10,113 nucleotides of DNA from assembly GCA_964426915.1 (NCBI GenBank), contig CAYRTD010000137.1, positions 1 through 10,113 on the forward strand, given 5' to 3'. The stretch comes from CAYRTD01 sp964426915. GTDB taxonomy: Bacteria > Bacteroidota > Bacteroidia > Bacteroidales > GCA-2748055. The translations under genes were made by a program, and so were the position numbers. How positions within the stretch are numbered: the stretch's first letter is position 1; each line of letters starts with the position of its first letter. Shown here piece by piece: positions 6,634-10,113 of this stretch. Under the pieces are notes generated by a model that saw only the letters and a program-made list of their open reading frames with translations, ran no database searches and had not been told where the DNA came from.

Positions 6634-8319
6634 ATGGCCACACTCGACTGGATTGTTCTCGGACTATTCATTCTTGCCCTTATCGGGATTATTTTTTGGG
6701 TACTGAGGCAAAAAGACAAAGACACTTCCGATTATTTTCTTGCAGGACGTGATGCAACATGGATCGCTATCGGCGCATCGATTTTCGCCTCGAATATTGG
6801 ATCTGAACACCTTGTAGGGCTCGCCGGTGCCGGTGCAGAAAGCGGAATGGCTATGGCCCATTGGGAGATGCATGGCTGGCTGATCTTATTACTGGGCTGG
6901 GTTTTTGTGCCTTTCTATGCCCGAAGTGGAGTGTTTACCATGCCGGAATTTCTTGAAAAGCGGTACAATTCTCATTCACGATCATTTCTTTCGATAATTT
7001 CACTGGTAAGTTATATTCTTACAAAAGTAGCCGTAACTGTTTATGCTGGCGGGGTCGTTTTCAAAGATGTTTTTGATATCGACTTCATAACCATCAGCGG
7101 TTATCAGATCGATTTTTTCTGGGTGAGTGCTGTGGGCCTGGTAATAATAACCGGTTTGTATACGACATTTGGAGGGATGAAAGCGGTTTTGTACACTTCT
7201 GTGCTTCAAACACCTATACTATTGTTTGGGTCAATAGCCATTCTGATACTGGGGTTAACACAACTCGGGGGATGGAATGAAATGATGGAAATAACCCGCT
7301 CCACACCCGCTAACCAGTATGGAGATGGCATGGCTGATCTCATCAGGTCACCGAATGATCCTAATTTTCCCTGGACCGGGGTAATACTTGGATCTGCAAT
7401 AATCGGCTTCTGGTACTGGTGTACCGATCAGTTTATTGTTCAGCGTGTACTTTCGGGGCGAAATCAGAAGCAGGCACGGAGAGGGACAATTTTTGGAGCT
7501 TATCTGAAGCTTACACCGGTATTTATTTTCCTCATTCCCGGGATGATTGCCTTTGCCATGACTCAGAAGATCGACCCCGAAACCCAACGTCCGCTTCTGG
7601 ATCTTGCAAATAATGATGCCGCATTTTCCACCCTGGTAAAAGAATTGCTTCCGAAAGGTTTTACCGGGATTGTAGTAGGCGGTATCCTTGCTGCATTAAT
7701 GAGCTCTCTGGCTTCTCTTTTTAACTCCTCTGCCATGTTGTTTACCGTGGATTTTTATAAAAAATATAAACCTGATGCCACCGAAAGGCATTATGTCAAT
7801 GTAGGAAGAATGGCTACTGTTATTATTGTCATCCTTGGTATTTTGTGGATACCGGTAATGAAGAGCCTCGGAAAAGTTTTGTATGCCTATTTACAGGATG
7901 TCCAATCCTTGCTGGCTCCGGGTATTGCAGCCGTATTCCTGCTGGGGGTTGTTTCTAAGAAAACCACGCCATCAGCAGGTTTTACCGGACTTGTTGTGGG
8001 TTTTATACTTGGGATGCTACGGCTCGGATTGAAGGTCTATTATGGAGATACGGTTTCTGATGGTTTTATTTACCAACTGATCGTTGCTCCTAACTGGCTT
8101 CATTACGAGATCGTTCTGTTCCTGATAATTATCGCTCTAATGGTTATCGTGAGTTTTTTCACCGAAAAAATGGATCCGGCAAAAATCGAAGGTCTCTATC
8201 TCGGCTCTGCATCCCCGGAACAAAAAGCCCTTACACGGGCAAGCTGGAATCACTGGGATGTTATAAACTCTTTTATCATCATCGCGTTTATAGTTGCATT
8301 TTATATTTATTTTTGGTAA
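6634..8319 (+). CDS. SGLT-like sodium/sugar symporter, probable L-arabinose importer
   Basis: A 561-residue inner-membrane SSS symporter of the SGLT branch, bringing a monosaccharide in with Na+. By eye alignment all main sugar-site residues of human SGLT1 have counterparts: Asn78, His83, Glu102, Tyr290, Trp291, Lys321 and Gln457 correspond to Asn54 and His59 (in SNIGSEHLVGLAGAG), Glu78 (HWEMHGW), Tyr261 and Trp262 (WYWCTDQFIVQR), Lys292 (AYLKLTPVFIF) and Gln421 (YLQDVQSLLAPGIAAVFLLG). The Na2-site pair Ser357/Ser358 is present in ALMSSLASLFNSSAMLFT. The N-terminal helix and the final helix ending AFYIYFW give the usual ~14-helix plan, with no truncation. araR starts 13 bases after the stop codon and araD follows, so L-arabinose is the likely cargo. 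The same site would also suit glucose or galactose, and the assignment rests on context. A promoter candidate lies at 6520-6550. Confidence 0.88.
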   Translation: MATLDWIVLGLFILALIGIIFWVLRQKDKDTSDYFLAGRDATWIAIGASIFASNIGSEHLVGLAGAGAESGMAMAHWEMHGWLILLLGWVFVPFYARSGVFTMPEFLEKRYNSHSRSFLSIISLVSYILTKVAVTVYAGGVVFKDVFDIDFITISGYQIDFFWVSAVGLVIITGLYTTFGGMKAVLYTSVLQTPILLFGSIAILILGLTQLGGWNEMMEITRSTPANQYGDGMADLIRSPNDPNFPWTGVILGSAIIGFWYWCTDQFIVQRVLSGRNQKQARRGTIFGAYLKLTPVFIFLIPGMIAFAMTQKIDPETQRPLLDLANNDAAFSTLVKELLPKGFTGIVVGGILAALMSSLASLFNSSAMLFTVDFYKKYKPDATERHYVNVGRMATVIIVILGILWIPVMKSLGKVLYAYLQDVQSLLAPGIAAVFLLGVVSKKTTPSAGFTGLVVGFILGMLRLGLKVYYGDTVSDGFIYQLIVAPNWLHYEIVLFLIIIALMVIVSFFTEKMDPAKIEGLYLGSASPEQKALTRASWNHWDVINSFIIIAFIVAFYIYFW

Positions 8320-8332
8320 TTCCATCCGAATT

Positions 8333-9022
8333 ATGAGTCGACCCTACAAAGAACATGACCTTCATTATGTTGCAGTAGATGTAATTATCTTTGGATTCAA
8401 CCGGTCAAAACTGAAACTTCTGCTGATAAAAAGAGAATTTGAGCCGGAAAAGGGAAAGTGGTCGCTTATGGGTGGTTTTCTGAAAAATGATGAAAACACA
8501 GATGAGGCAGCAGCCCGGGTTTTAAAAGAACTCACCGGCCTGGAAGGGATCTATCTTGAACAGCTCTCCGTCTATAGTGATATTAACAGAGATACTGCCG
8601 GGAGAGTTATAAGCATAGCCTATTATGCTCTTATCAATTCCGAAAAGTTTGACGATAGCTATGTCTACGGATATCACGGAAAATGGTTTGAAGTCAGGGA
8701 AATCCCTGGTCTTATTTTTGATCATAATGTTATGGTTAACAAAGCCCTGAAACGTTTGAGGAGAAGATGCCGGACAGAACCTGTTGGGCTGGAATTACTT
8801 CCCGAAAAGTTTACTCTTCCACAACTGCTGAAAGTTTACAAAGCCATTTTTCAACAGGATTTTGATAAGAGAAATTTCAGAAAAAAGATCCTGTCATTCG
8901 GAGTGCTGATGAGATTGGATGAAAAAGATATGTCAGGATCCAGGAAAGGAGCTTATCTTTATACATTCGACAGGGATAAATATAGGGAAATGGTTGAAAA
9001 GGGAATCCATTTTGAAATTTAA
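8333..9022 (+). CDS. araR: AraR, Nudix-fold transcriptional regulator of L-arabinose use
   Basis: A 229-residue regulator of the NrtR/AraR group: an N-terminal Nudix domain used as ligand sensor and a C-terminal winged helix-turn-helix that binds DNA. The Nudix domain covers about 8-140 (YVAVDVIIFGFN, LLLIKREFEPEKGKWSLMGGF). The Nudix box at 48-70 keeps the first Glu (Glu54) and RxxxE, but the catalytic REUXEE is changed to RVLKEL, so hydrolase activity is probably lost, as in known regulators of this family. The winged helix spans about 147-229 (LELLPEKFTLPQLLKVYKAIF, NFRKKILSFGVLMRL). In Bacteroides thetaiotaomicron a protein of this type binds L-arabinose and represses arabinose genes. The ATG at 8333 gives the family start MSRPYKEHDLHY; an upstream TTG at 8294 would overlap the symporter gene and add an unrelated hydrophobic lead. 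The gap to the symporter is 13 bases, so they are co-transcribed. Confidence 0.9.
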   Translation: MSRPYKEHDLHYVAVDVIIFGFNRSKLKLLLIKREFEPEKGKWSLMGGFLKNDENTDEAAARVLKELTGLEGIYLEQLSVYSDINRDTAGRVISIAYYALINSEKFDDSYVYGYHGKWFEVREIPGLIFDHNVMVNKALKRLRRRCRTEPVGLELLPEKFTLPQLLKVYKAIFQQDFDKRNFRKKILSFGVLMRLDEKDMSGSRKGAYLYTFDRDKYREMVEKGIHFEI

Positions 9023-9096
9023 CTTTTTAAATCTAAGTTATCCTTGCTGAAATGTAAACTGAAAAGTACTCACAGAATATTAATAGGAAATATTTT

Positions 9097-9131
9097 TTTG
9101 TGAACATTTACAGAGAATCTGAATATATTTG
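9097..9131 (+). promoter_or_regulatory. promoter of araD
   Basis: TATATTTG (9124-9131) matches the -7 box TAnnTTTG exactly. The nearest -33 element is TTTG at 9097-9100, with a spacer of 23 bases, longer than the usual ~19, which lowers confidence. The transcript would start near 9138 and carry a leader of about 190 bases before the araD ATG at 9330. Confidence 0.45.
9099..9112. promoter_or_regulatory. candidate AraR operator overlapping the araD promoter
   Basis: TGTGAACATTTACA is a near-palindrome: TGT/ACA and AA/TT pair symmetrically, with one wobble pair and a mismatched centre. It overlaps the proposed -33 element, so a bound repressor would exclude polymerase. A further TGTAAA lies at 9053-9058. 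AraR, encoded just upstream, is the obvious candidate binder, but I cannot confirm its motif. Confidence 0.35.
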
Positions 9132-9206
9132 AAAAAATTCAGGCTTCTGCCGGATCTTCATAAAAAATCCTTAGTGGCAACGCTCTGGACGTATCGAAAA
9201 ACCCGC

Positions 9207-9240
9207 ATTCACATATCGAATATGAGTTTTCAGTGTGAAT
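9207..9240. repeat. nested inverted repeat in the araD leader
   Basis: ATTCACA (9207-9213) pairs with TGTGAAT (9234-9240), and inside it CATAT (9212-9216) pairs with ATATG (9220-9224). The two stems share bases 9212-9213, so they are partly alternative foldings. The structure lies ~90 bases before the araD ATG, within the proposed leader. It could be an RNA element affecting translation or a second protein-binding site. Function is unknown. Confidence 0.35.
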
Positions 9241-9329
9241 CGGAACAGTGCCTTTGTAGTATTGTTAGATACATTAAAACTTTAGGATTATTTATATTAT
9301 TAATTCTTAACTCTTTTAATTTGAATTTT

Positions 9330-10043
9330 ATGCTGGAAGATTTAAAAAAAACGGTTTGCGAGGCAAACAAAGCACTGGTACAACACCGGCTGGTTGTTTT
9401 TACCTGGGGTAATGTTAGTGGAATTGACCGTGAGAAGGACCTTGTCGCCATTAAGCCCAGTGGGATCGGATATGAATCGCTTAAGCCGGATGATATTGTT
9501 ATCCTTGATCTGGAAGGAAAAATAGTGGAAGGTGAAATGAAACCTTCATCAGATACCGCAACACATATTGAGCTTTACCGCAACTTTAAAAACATCGGAG
9601 GGATCGTTCATACTCACAGTGAATGGGCAACTTCATGGGCACAGGCAGGTCGTGCTATTCCCTCTTTCGGAACCACCCATGCCGATTATTATTATGGAGA
9701 TATTCCCTGTACCCGTTTTTTAGGCAAAGAGGAAGTGGAGGGGGAGTATGAAATGAATACAGGAAAAGTAATTGTTAAGGAATTTGAAGATAAGGACCCG
9801 GATAGCATTCCGGGAGTGCTGGTTGCCGGGCACGGTCCCTTTTCATGGGGGAACGATGCCCGGGAGGCCATTCATAATGCTGTGGTTATGGAACAAGTCG
9901 CAAAGATGGCCTATCGTACTATTGCCCTGGGCAATAACCACAGGATTGATCAGTATCTGCTCGATAAACATTATTTGAGGAAGCATGGGAAGGATGCTTA
10001 TTATGGGCAGGGGGAGGGGGAGGCAGTGAGCAGTAATCAGTAA
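9330..10043 (+). CDS. araD: L-ribulose-5-phosphate 4-epimerase
   Basis: A 237-residue cytoplasmic class II aldolase-family enzyme that converts L-ribulose 5-phosphate to D-xylulose 5-phosphate, the last dedicated step of the isomerase pathway of L-arabinose breakdown. It follows E. coli AraD (231 residues) closely from MLEDLKK to LLDKHYLRKHGKDAYYGQ. Counterparts of the zinc ligands and catalytic residues are present: Asp75 (KPSSDT), His94 and His96 (GIVHTHS), Asp119 (GTTHADYYYG), His168 (AGHGPFSWG) and Tyr225 (AYYGQ). The start at 9330 matches the family exactly. The frame stays open upstream to 9129 with only a TTG there and an ATG at 9222, but that extension would add a membrane-like segment foreign to the enzyme. 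After the normal end YYGQ the protein gains ten residues (GEGEAVSSNQ) encoded by a G-rich tract and by a 7-bp tandem repeat that also supplies the TAA. araB and araA are not in the window. Confidence 0.93.
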   Translation: MLEDLKKTVCEANKALVQHRLVVFTWGNVSGIDREKDLVAIKPSGIGYESLKPDDIVILDLEGKIVEGEMKPSSDTATHIELYRNFKNIGGIVHTHSEWATSWAQAGRAIPSFGTTHADYYYGDIPCTRFLGKEEVEGEYEMNTGKVIVKEFEDKDPDSIPGVLVAGHGPFSWGNDAREAIHNAVVMEQVAKMAYRTIALGNNHRIDQYLLDKHYLRKHGKDAYYGQGEGEAVSSNQ

Positions 10044-10077
10044 TCAGTAATCAGTAATCAGTAATCAGTAATCAGTA
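10025..10077 (+). repeat. 7-bp tandem repeat (AGTAATC) at the end of araD
   Basis: Six exact copies of AGTAATC (10032-10073) are preceded by a degenerate copy AGTGAGC (10025-10031) and followed by a partial AGTA (10074-10077). The araD reading frame enters the array and stops inside it at TAA 10041-10043. Because 7 is not a multiple of 3, every frame in the array meets a stop within a few units, so copy-number change cannot extend the protein much. The array directly follows the G-rich tract at 10005-10024. Confidence 0.9.
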
Positions 10078-10113
10078 TGACCTTTCATAAATATGGTTGA
10101 CACAAAGTTTACA

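Noticed and set aside
8294..8332. Upstream TTG start for araR
   Set aside because: It overlaps the end of the symporter gene and adds 13 hydrophobic residues not seen in the family; the ATG at 8333 gives the expected start.
9129..9329. N-terminal extension of araD by 67 codons from a TTG at 9129
   Set aside because: The TTG lies within the proposed -7 box, the extra residues include a membrane-like stretch unknown in this cytosolic enzyme, and the match to E. coli AraD begins exactly at the ATG at 9330.
10025..10077. Tandem repeat considered as a CRISPR array or iteron origin
   Set aside because: The 7-bp units are contiguous without spacers, and no cas or replication-initiator gene is present; it is a simple tandem repeat.

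Overview
The window looks like chromosomal DNA of a Bacteroidota bacterium (Bacteroidia or Balneolia-like; finer placement is not possible by eye). Three things point there. The regulator araR is of the Nudix-fold type known from that phylum. Promoter candidates fit the -33 TTG / -7 TAnnTTTG pattern of the phylum. Gene starts mostly lack Shine-Dalgarno sequences and have A/T-rich leaders. The genes are AT-leaning, while the first ~180 bases are clearly GC-rich and palindromic.

Layout. 1-260: GC-rich palindromic repeat mosaic, then a hairpin that could terminate the next gene. 269-1279 (-): D-lactate dehydrogenase of the E. coli LdhA type. 1280-1577: nothing recognised. 1578-2066 (-): C-terminal remnant of a DUF1080 (3-keto-disaccharide hydrolase-like) gene with no proper start. 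2255-3184 (+): PfkB-family sugar kinase. 3262-4167 (+): EamA/DMT permease. 4168-4362: convergent terminator region. 4363-4587 and 4611-6299 (-): a small two-helix membrane protein directly behind an SSS-family sodium/solute symporter. 6300-6633: divergent promoter region. 6634-8319 (+): a second, SGLT1-like SSS symporter. 8333-9022 (+): araR. 9023-9329: regulatory region with a promoter and inverted repeats. 9330-10043 (+): araD, whose last codons and stop lie in a G-rich tract and a 7-bp tandem repeat.

The right half is an L-arabinose uptake and catabolism locus. The SGLT-like symporter would import the sugar with sodium, AraR would sense it, and AraD would convert L-ribulose 5-phosphate to D-xylulose 5-phosphate. 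The isomerase (araA) and ribulokinase (araB) are not in the window and may lie beyond its right end. The divergent symporter plus small membrane protein is a second uptake unit; its predicted sugar-site residues differ from the SGLT pattern at two positions, so it may carry something else. The left half (D-LDH, PfkB kinase, EamA permease) has no visible functional link to the arabinose genes.

I see no phage, CRISPR, insertion sequence, tRNA or rRNA. The items most worth a second look are the small membrane protein paired with the symporter, the heptamer repeat that forms the end of araD, the candidate AraR operators, the DUF1080 remnant and the GC-rich palindromic mosaic at the left edge.
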